This document shows, piece by piece, positions 29,201-38,203 of a stretch of 64,000 nt of DNA; the first letter of the stretch is position 1, and each line of letters starts with the position of its first letter. A program made the translations under genes and the position numbers. Source of the DNA: a bacterium (GTDB lineage Bacteria > Cyanobacteriota > Vampirovibrionia > Vampirovibrionales > Vampirovibrionaceae); assembly GCA_030429585.1 (NCBI GenBank), contig JAUIEU010000001.1, positions 1,545,994 to 1,609,993 of the forward strand, read 5' to 3'. The notes beneath the pieces were generated by a model. That model was not told where the DNA came from, searched no databases, and saw nothing but the letters and a program-made list of their open reading frames with translations.

Positions 29201-30328
29201 GATATTTTAGCCTTAAAAGGCTACACCTTTAGGCACGTGATTTTGGATGAAAGCCAAAACATTAAAAACCACACCGCCCAAACCGCCAAAGCGGCCAAAC
29301 AGCTACAATGTAATCACCGCTTGGCCTTAAGTGGTACGCCCATTGAAAACCGCCTGCTAGAACTGTGGAGCGTGTTTGATTACCTGATGCCAAAATTCTT
29401 GTACGATATTGATGAATTTAGATACCGCTTTGTAACGCCAATCGAAGAAAAAGGCCATATTGATGCCGAACGCCGCCTTAAAAAGCAGGTATTTCCCTTC
29501 ATCTTGCGCCGCCTAAAACAAGACGTAGCCAAAGACCTACCCGCCAAAATAGAAAACGTGCAGTACTGCGAGCTAACCGACGCCCAGCAAGAATTGTACC
29601 TGGATGTACTGGAGCGCACCCGCGAAGAAGTACTGGCCAAAGCCGCCGGGGCTAGCACAGTGGGTAAAAATGCCAACTCTATTTTTGCAGCCTTGGTTCG
29701 GTTGCGCCAAATTTGCTGCCACCCGCAATTACTACTAAGCAAAGAGACTGGCGATGATTCTGGTTTTCCGTTAGACCCTAAACTGGTGGCTGCCGCCGCT
29801 GCCGAAAGTGGCAAGTTTGAAGCCATGAAAAGCATGATGCGCGAAATTATTGCCGAAGGCCACCGAGTGCTGTTTTACAGCCAGTTTGTGGAAATGCTAA
29901 AACTAGTACGCCGTTGGCTAGAAACCGAAGGCATTAACTACGAATACCTAACCGGCGAAACCCCCAGCGATAAACGGGGCCCCAAAGTAGACCGCTTTAA
30001 CGAAGACGAATCCATCCCCGTGTTTTTAATTAGCCTAAAGGCAGGTGGTACCGGTTTAAACCTAACGGGCGCCGATTATGTACTGCTCTACGACCCGTGG
30101 TGGAACCCTGCGGCAGAAAACCAAGCGGCCGACCGAGCCCACCGGATTGGCCAAACCAAAACCGTCATGGTGTACCGCATGGTGACCAAAGGTACAGTAG
30201 AAGAAAAAATCATGAAGCTAAAAGATCAAAAGCAGAACCTAGTAGATTCCATCATTAGCGCCGACCGCAGCATGGGCAAACTGCTTAGCTTCGAAGATCT
30301 CAAAGACATCCTCACCCCAGATTTCTAA
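26261..30328 (+). CDS. SNF2-family helicase with SWIM zinc finger and N-terminal AT-hook array
   Basis: Walker A ADDMGLGKTLQTLVLL, DESQNIKN, SGTPIENRLLELWSVFDYL, helicase C motifs; SWIM CTCPLEETWCKHAVA; five RGRP AT-hooks. ATG at 26405 is an alternative start. Confidence 0.93.
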   Translation: MPMPAVAIIACSTTECLNGIPLLFDQFTPSTSATPSHEAGELPPTAATMIDATDNTPGDEPTPAPKKKRGRPPKKKPEDINDDTADAPAPKKRRGRPPKAKPTEELPSPTADDTNNDTPSEPPKKKRGRPPKAKTATKATTAKKAAATPADSDATDTPAPTKRRGRPPKAKPNKDDLTTSAPETIEPPTTPSADASTAIAADAAPKKRRGRPAKKQAPTPTEPTEDTASAQATVATTTAAETTASNAALEAPSPTRPRARAHKPRATGGPHYTLDFGWIKDKAKPGSWRRGYGYHKSGQVRNLAPTPEGANAQVKGNYQDHYETNLVFNPDGVDVNCTCPLEETWCKHAVAVALSASDKGLWHQHFGIELPDYKVSENIVGTAELYMGSYRIFISDGRKPNKISIKIQERQTGRLVKQIEPLLMQILELQTQHNYTFNDATQREINLLKLLYQLGFMFTKDGWYHVPMNHADTLFEQLALLEEVCNPQLERVVFEQESLELHMAVNVSLAGNVLVSVYWVKPNNDPNQPGDVLPMEEVRLFSANGLYGIRRNKLYRLSHPVHRLPKRLVKTTFTDIRDADGGKFIYEELPRLRKLVTYLDEADIVKQLELAKRPPQKILNVEMMDPALLKIRVSLDFAYDTVKTAYSKATPKTPYVMVLNKKKETIYWVKRDTRQEKAAYQQLLDSGLTPLQTNYLFAEGDDAIDFFNTALDKLGDEWEFNVKDKEGFSVLKVADHPLKVWAAIDFDTSVDYFRMEMFCRIGDEPMDIDDVREQMLQGKKYFLRPGFGYVEIPLAAILQFSRTLIALEAEKLDDSPNGFDSYRIETFKVGLLQELTEQGVELELSDKFADFWKLITSTSTLEEIPVPDNVNATLRPYQKQGFNWLYFLYTYGLNGILADDMGLGKTLQTLVLLQYAKNNDGQAPSLVVCPSSVVYNWVSEAKKFVPDLKVLKLTGNNRTPLYKQIKDADIVVTSYSLMRRDILALKGYTFRHVILDESQNIKNHTAQTAKAAKQLQCNHRLALSGTPIENRLLELWSVFDYLMPKFLYDIDEFRYRFVTPIEEKGHIDAERRLKKQVFPFILRRLKQDVAKDLPAKIENVQYCELTDAQQELYLDVLERTREEVLAKAAGASTVGKNANSIFAALVRLRQICCHPQLLLSKETGDDSGFPLDPKLVAAAAAESGKFEAMKSMMREIIAEGHRVLFYSQFVEMLKLVRRWLETEGINYEYLTGETPSDKRGPKVDRFNEDESIPVFLISLKAGGTGLNLTGADYVLLYDPWWNPAAENQAADRAHRIGQTKTVMVYRMVTKGTVEEKIMKLKDQKQNLVDSIISADRSMGKLLSFEDLKDILTPDF
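26452..26912 (+). repeat. Five AT-hook-encoding repeats (KK[KR]RGRPPK-type)
   Basis: KKKRGRPPKKK, KKRRGRPPKAK, KKKRGRPPKAK, TKRRGRPPKAK, KKRRGRPAKKQ. Confidence 0.9.
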
Positions 30329-30351
30329 ACTTCCCAATCCTAATGTTTCAA

Positions 30352-30777
30352 CTACACAAACCGTCCGCTGGGGTCGGGGGCGTCTTGGTGCTCGGGGGTA
30401 AGGGGTAGGTTTTGGTAAAACACTACGGTTAGCTCGGTATCATCCGTCACATCCGTATCGTAGTGGGTTTTAAAAAACGCTTTTATCGCCTCAACACTCT
30501 GCAAATCTGGCTTTTGGTGCTGCAAAATATCGGCACTTAAGGCGCCAACCGTGGTTTTTACCAACTCATTCCGTACCACACCACGCCGTACCCGCAAATG
30601 GTTGCACCGTATATCCACTTCTTCATCGGGCGTCCAATATTGGCCATCAAAATAAATCGTACCTAAGCGAAACGCACAGCGCAGTTGCTCGGTATCTTCC
30701 GCTAAAATAGTCTCGCGATAGGGGGCGGGCCAGTTAATAGCTTTGGCCATAAGGGGGCATTCCAAATAGGCAAACAA
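30352..30777 (-). CDS. Hypothetical protein (start probably MAKAINWPAPYRETI)
   Basis: Open ORF with protein-like composition, no recognised domain. Confidence 0.55.
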   Translation of the reverse strand: MFAYLECPLMAKAINWPAPYRETILAEDTEQLRCAFRLGTIYFDGQYWTPDEEVDIRCNHLRVRRGVVRNELVKTTVGALSADILQHQKPDLQSVEAIKAFFKTHYDTDVTDDTELTVVFYQNLPLTPEHQDAPDPSGRFV

Positions 30778-30835
30778 TTACAATCACAGGTGTTATTGTA
30801 CTATCGATATCGTGAATATGAGATAGATTACCCCT

Positions 30836-31288
30836 ATGCCCTCTATCACTCCAACCCTGCAACCTAAATTTTCTGGCGACTCCTGGCTTCAGAAACTACA
30901 AAAAGCAGGCATTCAAAACAATTACCCTCATGCCTCCAAAGATGATATAGATTTTGTTGCCTCACAAATGAATAACGCATTAAAGAAGGGTGCTAAAATA
31001 ACAGGGCTTGCCACCGCGTTAGGGCTTGGTATGGGCTATTTAATAGACCAAACTCGCAAACAGAAAACCACATTCCACCGATTAAAATCACCTATAAAAA
31101 CATATACCCTTTTTGGTGCGATTATCGGGTTTTTCATTGGAGAGATTATATCTACCCCTATGTCAATTAAAAAACTCCGGGATATTTTTCGGCAGAAGCC
31201 CCACCTTGTTACAGAAAACCCGTTATATAAAAATCTACCCATCACTAAAACCCTGGCAAGTTTTGCTTTCCCTAAAGAACTGCGCTAA
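30836..31288 (+). CDS. Hypothetical membrane protein with two likely TM segments
   Basis: ITGLATALGLGMGYLID and YTLFGAIIGFFIGEIIS hydrophobic stretches. Confidence 0.55.
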   Translation: MPSITPTLQPKFSGDSWLQKLQKAGIQNNYPHASKDDIDFVASQMNNALKKGAKITGLATALGLGMGYLIDQTRKQKTTFHRLKSPIKTYTLFGAIIGFFIGEIISTPMSIKKLRDIFRQKPHLVTENPLYKNLPITKTLASFAFPKELR

Positions 31289-32148
31289 CCCTTAACCGCC
31301 CCACTTAGTAGCCCACGCATTACCCACCGTTGAATGGCGATAAATAGCGCCACCACTGGCGCCACACTAATAGTGGCTGCCGCCATCACAACGGGCCAAT
31401 CCACCACGTCTCGGTACTGGCTTTTTAGCTGAAGCAGGCCCAGCGGCAGGGTTTGCCAGGTTTCGCTATGCAGGGTAACTAGGGGCCACATAAAGCTATT
31501 CCAGCTGGCCACAAAGGTAAACAGCCCCAAGGTTACTAAAATTGGCATGGCAGTAGGTAGGGCAATGTGCCAAAAGGTTTGCCACAAGCTGCAACCATCT
31601 AATGTGGCAGCTTCTTCTAACTCTTTAGGGAAGCCCATAAACCACTGGCGGCACAAAAATATACCAAAGCCGCCAAACAGGCCGGGCACAATCAGGGCCA
31701 GTGGCGTATCCATCCAGCCCAGCCAGCTCATTTCAAAAAACAGCGGCACAATATTTACCTGCGGTGGAATCATCAACGTTATCAAACACGCAAAAAAGGC
31801 GATGGTCTTTCCCTTAAAATCACATCTTGCAAAGGCATACCCTGCCATGGCCGCTAGTAACACATGGCCCAAGGTGGTCACTACCGCTATCCACAGGCTG
31901 TTAATGGCAAATCGCCCCATAGGCAAGGTGTTAAACACGGTGGCGTAATTATCTAGCGTAGGCAGCGTAGTCGGCCATAAAGCGGCTAGCGGGTTAATCA
32001 GCAGCTCGCCCAGTTCGCCCACGCTCATTACCAACATTATCCAAAAGGGTAGCAAGGCCACGGCAGAAACCAGCACCATAGCCACAATAGCCAATAGCTG
32101 GAGGACAGAACTAAGAAAAACGCGTTTACGTGTAAGGGTGGTTGCCAT
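31285..32148 (-). CDS. Carbohydrate ABC transporter permease (MalG-like)
   Basis: EAATLDGCSLWQTFWHIALPTAMPILVTLGLFTFVASWNSFMWPLV (EAA loop); start taken as MATTLTRKR. Confidence 0.88.
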   Translation of the reverse strand: MATTLTRKRVFLSSVLQLLAIVAMVLVSAVALLPFWIMLVMSVGELGELLINPLAALWPTTLPTLDNYATVFNTLPMGRFAINSLWIAVVTTLGHVLLAAMAGYAFARCDFKGKTIAFFACLITLMIPPQVNIVPLFFEMSWLGWMDTPLALIVPGLFGGFGIFLCRQWFMGFPKELEEAATLDGCSLWQTFWHIALPTAMPILVTLGLFTFVASWNSFMWPLVTLHSETWQTLPLGLLQLKSQYRDVVDWPVVMAAATISVAPVVALFIAIQRWVMRGLLSGAVKG

Positions 32149-32211
32149 ACCCCTTATAATAGCGAGGAAGTCCATTTTCACCCAGCCCCCCCCTATTCTC
32201 TTCTCTGCCTT

Positions 32212-32502
32212 ATGCCTGCTTACGATTACCACTGCACCACCTGCACCACATTACCGGCCATCACAATCATACACGGTGTAAACGAACGTCCTGCTAGAGA
32301 CCAGCGCGCCTGCCCCCAGTGTGGCAACCTGTTGCAAAAAGCCTTAAACACAACCGTTGCCATTACCCCAAAAAGGGCTACCCCACCAACGGATAACACC
32401 CCAGCCCCCAGCATCTGCGAACAAGGCCACGCCAACTGCCCCGGCCACGCCTTAGCAGAACAATTAATTAATAACGCGCACCCAGGCCAGGATAATTCTT
32501 AA
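32212..32502 (+). CDS. FmdB-like zinc-ribbon protein
   Basis: MPAYDYHCTTC...ACPQCGNLLQK. Confidence 0.65.
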   Translation: MPAYDYHCTTCTTLPAITIIHGVNERPARDQRACPQCGNLLQKALNTTVAITPKRATPPTDNTPAPSICEQGHANCPGHALAEQLINNAHPGQDNS

Positions 32503-32650
32503 ATCAACCTTAATAAAACCACGCCTTAGGGATTTATCGGGTAACCTAACACTACTTATAGTTTTTAATGGGCAACTGGGCATAGGCGTTTTTTTAACCC
32601 ACCATAAACACGTTGCCTGCTGTTAAACCACTGAATAGGACACGACAATT

Positions 32651-34525
32651 ATGAGCGAACAACAACGACAAAGCGGCAAAGTCGTCGGTATTGACTTAGG
32701 CACCACCAACAGCGTGGTTGCCGTGATGGAAGGTGGTAAACCCACCGTAATTGCCAACGCCGAAGGCACCCGCACCACCCCCAGTATTGTGGCTAAAAGC
32801 AAAAATGGCGAGTGGCTGGTTGGCCAATTGGCCAAGCGCCAAGCCATCCTCAACCCAGAACGCACCATTGCCAGCAACAAGCGTCACATGGGCGACGGAC
32901 ATACCTGGACCATCGACGGTGCTGATCTCACCCCCCAAGAAATTAGCGCTAAAATCCTTCGCAAACTAGCCGATGATGCCGGTACCTACCTTGGCGAAAA
33001 AGTAAACCAAGCTGTGATTACCGTGCCTGCTTACTTTGACGACAGCCAACGCCAAGCCACCAAAGATGCTGGTAAAATTGCTGGCCTAGAAGTACTGCGG
33101 ATTGTAAACGAACCCACCGCAGCCGCCTTTGCCTACGGCCTAGAAGAGCAAGAAGACCAAATTGTACTGGTATTTGACCTGGGTGGCGGTACCTTTGACG
33201 TGACCATTTTAGAAATGGGCGATGGCGTCTTTGAAGTGAAATCCACCTACGGTGACACCCAACTGGGCGGTGATGACTTTGACGAAAAATTGATTGAGTG
33301 GCTGGCTGACGAATTTAAAAAGCAAGAAGGCATTGACCTACGCAGCGACAAGCAAGCCATGCAGCGCCTGAAAGAAGCGGCAGAAAAAGCCAAGTGCGAA
33401 CTGTCTAGCACGACGGAAACCAACATTAGCCTCCCCTTTATTACGGCGGATGCCAACGGCCCAAAACACCTGGAAATGACCTTAAGCCGGGCTAAATTTA
33501 ACGATTTAACCCACGACTTAATCGAGCGCTGCCGCAAGCCGGTAGAGCAAGCCATTAAAGATGCCAAACTCTCACCCAGCGAAATCGACGAAATCGTTCT
33601 CGTGGGTGGCTCCACCCGTATCCCGGCGGTGCAAGACCTAGTGAAAGAACTCACCGGCGGCAAAGAGCCTCACCAAGGTGTTAACCCAGACGAAGTAGTG
33701 GCCATTGGTGCTGCCGTACAGGCCGGTGTACTGGCTGGCGAAGTGAAAGATATTGTCCTGCTAGACGTGACCCCGCTAAGCCTAGGGATTGAAACCCTGG
33801 GTGGCGTGATGACCCAACTGGTAGAACGCAACACCACCATCCCGGTGCGTCGTACCGAAACATTCTCAACAGCTGAAGACAACCAAACCAGCGTGGATGT
33901 ACACGTGCTGCAGGGCGAGCGCCCCATGGCCCGTGATAACAAAACCCTGGGCAATTTCCGCTTAGAAGGCATCCCACCAGCGCCTCGTGGTATCCCCAAG
34001 GTAGAGGTGACCTTTGATATTGACGCCAACGGTATTGTGAATGTAAGCGCCAAGGATCAGGCTACCAATAAGGAACAGAAAATCACCATTACCAGCAACA
34101 CCAACCTAAGTGATGATGAGATTGACCGCATGGTGAAAGAGGCAGAAGCCAACGCCAGCGAAGATGCCGAACGCAAAGAAGCAGTGGAAGTGCGCAACAA
34201 TGCGGATAACCTATGCTACAGTGTGGAACGCCAGTTAACCGACCTTGGCGACAAAGTACCGGCTGATGAAAAAGACAAAATTAACGAGCTGGTAGAAAAG
34301 CTACGCGAGGCGGTTAAAAACGACAGCCACGAAGACATGAAAAAGCTCACCGAAGAGTTGCAACAAGCGGCTTACGCCCTAAGCACCCAGGTGTACGAGC
34401 AAGCCGCTGCTGCGGAAGGCGCTGATGGTGCCGACAGCCCAGAAGGCGTTTCCGGTGGTGATGACGACGTAATTGACGCCGAATTTACCAGCACCGACGA
34501 GCCCAGCGAAGTGGGCGCCAAATAA
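32651..34525 (+). CDS. dnaK: Molecular chaperone DnaK
   Basis: [38 protein letters not shown]...[26 protein letters not shown]. Confidence 0.99.
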   Translation: MSEQQRQSGKVVGIDLGTTNSVVAVMEGGKPTVIANAEGTRTTPSIVAKSKNGEWLVGQLAKRQAILNPERTIASNKRHMGDGHTWTIDGADLTPQEISAKILRKLADDAGTYLGEKVNQAVITVPAYFDDSQRQATKDAGKIAGLEVLRIVNEPTAAAFAYGLEEQEDQIVLVFDLGGGTFDVTILEMGDGVFEVKSTYGDTQLGGDDFDEKLIEWLADEFKKQEGIDLRSDKQAMQRLKEAAEKAKCELSSTTETNISLPFITADANGPKHLEMTLSRAKFNDLTHDLIERCRKPVEQAIKDAKLSPSEIDEIVLVGGSTRIPAVQDLVKELTGGKEPHQGVNPDEVVAIGAAVQAGVLAGEVKDIVLLDVTPLSLGIETLGGVMTQLVERNTTIPVRRTETFSTAEDNQTSVDVHVLQGERPMARDNKTLGNFRLEGIPPAPRGIPKVEVTFDIDANGIVNVSAKDQATNKEQKITITSNTNLSDDEIDRMVKEAEANASEDAERKEAVEVRNNADNLCYSVERQLTDLGDKVPADEKDKINELVEKLREAVKNDSHEDMKKLTEELQQAAYALSTQVYEQAAAAEGADGADSPEGVSGGDDDVIDAEFTSTDEPSEVGAK

Positions 34526-34537
34526 ATAACAAACCAT

Positions 34538-34570
34538 AAAACCCCCAAGCCCACCCGCTTGGGGGTTTTG
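34538..34570 (+). terminator. dnaK terminator, 13-bp perfect stem
   Basis: AAAACCCCCAAGC-ccaccc-GCTTGGGGGTTTT. Confidence 0.9.
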
Positions 34571-34588
34571 TTTTACGGGAGATACATT

Positions 34589-35287
34589 GTGGAAGAACGC
34601 ATCTGCGCCTATATCGACATTCTAGGTTTTAAGCAAATTATCAAACGAATCCATGATAAAAATGACCCTTTGGAAGAAAATTTTATTGAGAGAGTATTTG
34701 ATTCAATAAAGACCACCCAGAATCAGCATGAGCATATATTTGAAATGAAAAGTCTCAAATATAGTGTTTTCTCAGACACAATTATCATCAGTTGCAAAAC
34801 AAAAAATAATTATATTGCAGGTTTAAAGGCTATTATAAATAGCTCCTCTTACCTCCAAGCCCATTTATTTAAGGAGCATGGAATTTTAGTTCGTGGTGCT
34901 ATAACTCATGGCAATCTAAAGCATGACGATATATATTTATACGGTCAGCCCGTTGTTGATGCACATAATTTAGAAGAAAAATCTGCGATTTACCCTAGAA
35001 TTTTAATAGCTAAAGAGATTTCGAACAAAATATCTCTTCATCAAGACCCTATATTCAACTCCTTTTTGAAAGAGTCCATTGATGGGTTTCTTTATATAAA
35101 TCCATCCATTACTTTCCCTAAGATAATAGACACTCCTGGAATTTTAGAAAACGAAGAAAATAACGATTACAAGCAAAAAGAAATCAGAAGTCTTTATAAA
35201 AGCTATTTCAAAGAGCAACCTGATATTATTGGTGTTTCAAGTAAATGGGCATGGTTAAAAAGCCACCTATTTGACGAGCCGTTGTAA
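34589..35287 (+). CDS. Divergent class III nucleotide-cyclase-like protein
   Basis: GTG start at 34589 with GGGAGA upstream; ICAYIDILGFKQII...KYSVFSDTIIIS...GILVRGAITHGNLKHDDIYLYGQPVVDAHNLEEKSAIYPRILIA follows cyclase-fold motif order; AT-rich. Confidence 0.55.
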   Translation: MEERICAYIDILGFKQIIKRIHDKNDPLEENFIERVFDSIKTTQNQHEHIFEMKSLKYSVFSDTIIISCKTKNNYIAGLKAIINSSSYLQAHLFKEHGILVRGAITHGNLKHDDIYLYGQPVVDAHNLEEKSAIYPRILIAKEISNKISLHQDPIFNSFLKESIDGFLYINPSITFPKIIDTPGILENEENNDYKQKEIRSLYKSYFKEQPDIIGVSSKWAWLKSHLFDEPL

Positions 35288-36286
35288 CCGGTTCCACACG
35301 GTAGCCCAGTCGGGGGTGTTGGGCGGGGGTTGGAGCAGTAGGGTGGTGGTATTTAGGGTATCAGCGTGGCGCAGAGTAGCGTATAAGTGCTTGGCATACT
35401 GTAGCGGGGTTTCGCCAACAGGTAGCACGGCTTTAGCTTGCTTGGCTAGGGCTTCCCAACCAGGCTGGGTGCTATCCCACGCTAGCAGCGCGCACTGGTG
35501 TGCCTCCACACCGCTTGGCAGTTTGGCAGGGTTTTCTACCAATATTACCGGTGTTTGGGGGCAATAATGGCGCGCTTCTTGCCCAGAGACTTTTTCAGCC
35601 CGCGCTGCCGGCAGGGTACTGACATCCACAATAGGTACCGAATCGCCCAGCACGGCCTGCATAGCGTCTGGCGTAATATGGCCGGGGCGCAGCAGTTGTA
35701 CAGTGTGGGTAGCGTCATCCCAGCCCACAATGGTGCTTTCTAGCCCTACCTCGCAATCGCCACCATCTAACACCAAGGGCAGGGCGTCGGTATCAGGGAA
35801 ATCGCCTCTTACATGGGCGGCCGTAGTAGGGCTAACATGCTGGTAGCGGTTGGCACTAGGCGCCACTAATGGGTTGGCATAGGCCTGCAATACCTGCTGG
35901 GCCACCGGGTGTACGGGCCAACGAATGCCCACCGTGGCTTGCCCGCCAGTGGCTGCGCTAGGCACAAGGGTGGTTTTGGGCACAATAATGGTAAGTGGGC
36001 CCGGCCAAAAGGCTTCGGTCAATTGTTGTAGCGGCGCGGGGATACTTGCCGCCAAACGGGTCACATCTGCCCAGCGGGCCACATGCACAATTAGTGGGTG
36101 ATTCGCCGGGCGGCCCTTTAACGCGTAAATCCGCTGTATGGCCAACGGGTTTAGTGCATCGGCACCCAGCCCGTAGACCGTTTCGGTCGGAAACGCCACC
36201 AATTGGCCAGCCGCTAGCAACCCGCAAGCGCGGGCAAGGGTCGCTTCATCAAGTAAGGGGGTGGGCAACAACGGCGGGGGCTCCAT
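35267..36286 (-). CDS. L-threonylcarbamoyladenylate synthase (Sua5/YwlC/TsaC)
   Basis: GQLVAFPTETVYGLGADALNPLAIQRIYALKGRPANHPLIVHV...PLVAPSANRYQHVSPTTAAHV; start taken as MEPPPLLPT. Confidence 0.93.
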   Translation of the reverse strand: MEPPPLLPTPLLDEATLARACGLLAAGQLVAFPTETVYGLGADALNPLAIQRIYALKGRPANHPLIVHVARWADVTRLAASIPAPLQQLTEAFWPGPLTIIVPKTTLVPSAATGGQATVGIRWPVHPVAQQVLQAYANPLVAPSANRYQHVSPTTAAHVRGDFPDTDALPLVLDGGDCEVGLESTIVGWDDATHTVQLLRPGHITPDAMQAVLGDSVPIVDVSTLPAARAEKVSGQEARHYCPQTPVILVENPAKLPSGVEAHQCALLAWDSTQPGWEALAKQAKAVLPVGETPLQYAKHLYATLRHADTLNTTTLLLQPPPNTPDWATVWNRLQRLVK

Positions 36287-36360
36287 TGGGTAACCGGGTT
36301 GGCATCGTGCTACAATGTGGGGCAAAATACAGTGACACTGCCAGAAAGTAAGGCTATCCT

Positions 36361-36870
36361 ATGCCAATTCCACACAACGCGTCTACACTTTTTACCGGCA
36401 CGCTAGTGCTAGCCGCCGACCATGCCGGCTACGCGCTAAAAGAAGCCATTAAAGCCCACCTTGCCACAACCTACCCTAGCATTACCGTGATAGATAGCGG
36501 CTGCTACAACACCGATAGCGTGGAATACCCCAGCATTATTGCTAACGGCGTACAAACCATGGCCAAAAACGATACTACGGCCGGCATTTTTGTATGCGGC
36601 AGCGGAGCTGGCGTATGCATGGGAGCTAATCGGTACCCACAATTGCGCGCTATTTTAGCCCACGATACCCGCACCGCCTATTGGAGCCGCCGCCACAACG
36701 ATGCCAACGTGTTATGCCTTGGCGGGCGTGTGGTCGCCGAGGCCCACGGACTAGAAATTACTGATATTTGGCTAACCACCGCCTTTGACGGGGGGCGCCA
36801 CGATGAACGGGTAGCCAACCTTAGCCAACTTGGCCAAGATGCCCCTGCCGCTGACGCCTGCTGCGTGTAA
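36361..36870 (+). CDS. rpiB: Ribose-5-phosphate isomerase B
   Basis: LAADHAGYALKEAIKAHL...GIFVCGSGAGVCMGANRYPQLRAILAHDTRTAYWSRRHNDANVLCLGGRV. Confidence 0.93.
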   Translation: MPIPHNASTLFTGTLVLAADHAGYALKEAIKAHLATTYPSITVIDSGCYNTDSVEYPSIIANGVQTMAKNDTTAGIFVCGSGAGVCMGANRYPQLRAILAHDTRTAYWSRRHNDANVLCLGGRVVAEAHGLEITDIWLTTAFDGGRHDERVANLSQLGQDAPAADACCV

Positions 36871-36904
36871 ATACATTTCCTTTTAATTTTTAAAGAAAGC
36901 CGCC

Positions 36905-38188
36905 ATGACTGCCTTTGCTCATCTCCAAAAAAGCGACCCTGATATTTTTAAACTACTTGGCAAAGAGCTGGATCGTCAGCAATCTACCTTAGAAATGATT
37001 GCCAGCGAAAACTTTACTAGCCCTGCCGTTATGGAAACCATGGGCAGTGTACTTACCAACAAATACGCCGAAGGCCTACCCGGCAAACGCTACTATGGCG
37101 GCTGCGAAGAAGTAGATAAAGCCGAAGAGATTGCCCGCGAACGCGCCAAGCAGCTTTTTAATTGTGCCCATGCCAACGTGCAACCCCACAGCGGCGCCCA
37201 AGCCAACATGGCCGCTTTTTTAGCCGCTGGGCTTAAGGCTGGCGATACCATTTTAGGCATGAATTTATCCCACGGGGGGCACTTAACCCACGGCTCACCA
37301 GTGAATTTTTCTGGCCTAAACTACACAATTGAAGCCTATGGCGTGGACCCCACCACCGGCCATATTGATATGGATGCCGTAGCCAAAAAAGCCCGCGAAT
37401 CTAAGCCAAAACTAATTATTTGTGGTGCCAGCGCCTACAGCCGCGTGATTGATTTTGAAGATTTTAGAAAAATTGCCGACGACGTTGGCGCCGTATTGCT
37501 TGCCGATGTGGCCCACATTGCCGGGCTGATTGTTACCGGGCATCACCCCAACCCATTTCCGCACTGCCATATTGTGACGACCACCACTCACAAAACCCTA
37601 CGCGGCCCACGTGGTGGCATGATTATGGCCAATGACGATTACGCCAAAGCCATCGATAAAGGGGTATTTCCCGGTATTCAGGGTGGCCCACTAATGCACG
37701 TTATTGCCGCCAAAGCCGTCGCGTTTAAAGAGGCGCTGTCGCCAGAATTTACCACCTACAGCACCAACGTTATTAAAAACGCCCAAGCGCTGGCCACACA
37801 ATTAGTGGCCGATGGGATTGATATTGTGAGTGGCGGCACCGATAACCACGTGATGATGCTAGACCTTCGTAGCGTGGGCATGACGGGCAAAGTAGCCCAA
37901 CAGATTTTAGAAGAGGTTGGCATTACCGCCAATAAAAACACCATCCCCGATGACCCCGAAAGCCCCTTTGTGACCAGTGGTTTACGCTTAGGTAGCCCGG
38001 CATTGACCACCCGAAGGCTAGACGAAGCGGCCTTTACAGAAATTGGCGCCATTATTGCGGCCACCTTAAAAGCCAGCCAAGCCATCGAGCCTTTAAAAGC
38101 CCGTGTAAATGCCATTGCCCAACAATTTCCGCTATATACCGAGCTAAACGCCAATTATGCCCTTAACAACGCCGCCTGCAGCGTATAG
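36905..38188 (+). CDS. glyA: Serine hydroxymethyltransferase
   Basis: [46 protein letters not shown]...[17 protein letters not shown]. Confidence 0.98.
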   Translation: MTAFAHLQKSDPDIFKLLGKELDRQQSTLEMIASENFTSPAVMETMGSVLTNKYAEGLPGKRYYGGCEEVDKAEEIARERAKQLFNCAHANVQPHSGAQANMAAFLAAGLKAGDTILGMNLSHGGHLTHGSPVNFSGLNYTIEAYGVDPTTGHIDMDAVAKKARESKPKLIICGASAYSRVIDFEDFRKIADDVGAVLLADVAHIAGLIVTGHHPNPFPHCHIVTTTTHKTLRGPRGGMIMANDDYAKAIDKGVFPGIQGGPLMHVIAAKAVAFKEALSPEFTTYSTNVIKNAQALATQLVADGIDIVSGGTDNHVMMLDLRSVGMTGKVAQQILEEVGITANKNTIPDDPESPFVTSGLRLGSPALTTRRLDEAAFTEIGAIIAATLKASQAIEPLKARVNAIAQQFPLYTELNANYALNNAACSV

Positions 38189-38203
38189 TTAAGGAAATAC
38201 CCC

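Noticed and set aside
32520-32650. CIRCE-type heat-shock operator upstream of dnaK
   Set aside because: No TTAGCACTC-N9-GAGTGCTAA or close variant seen.
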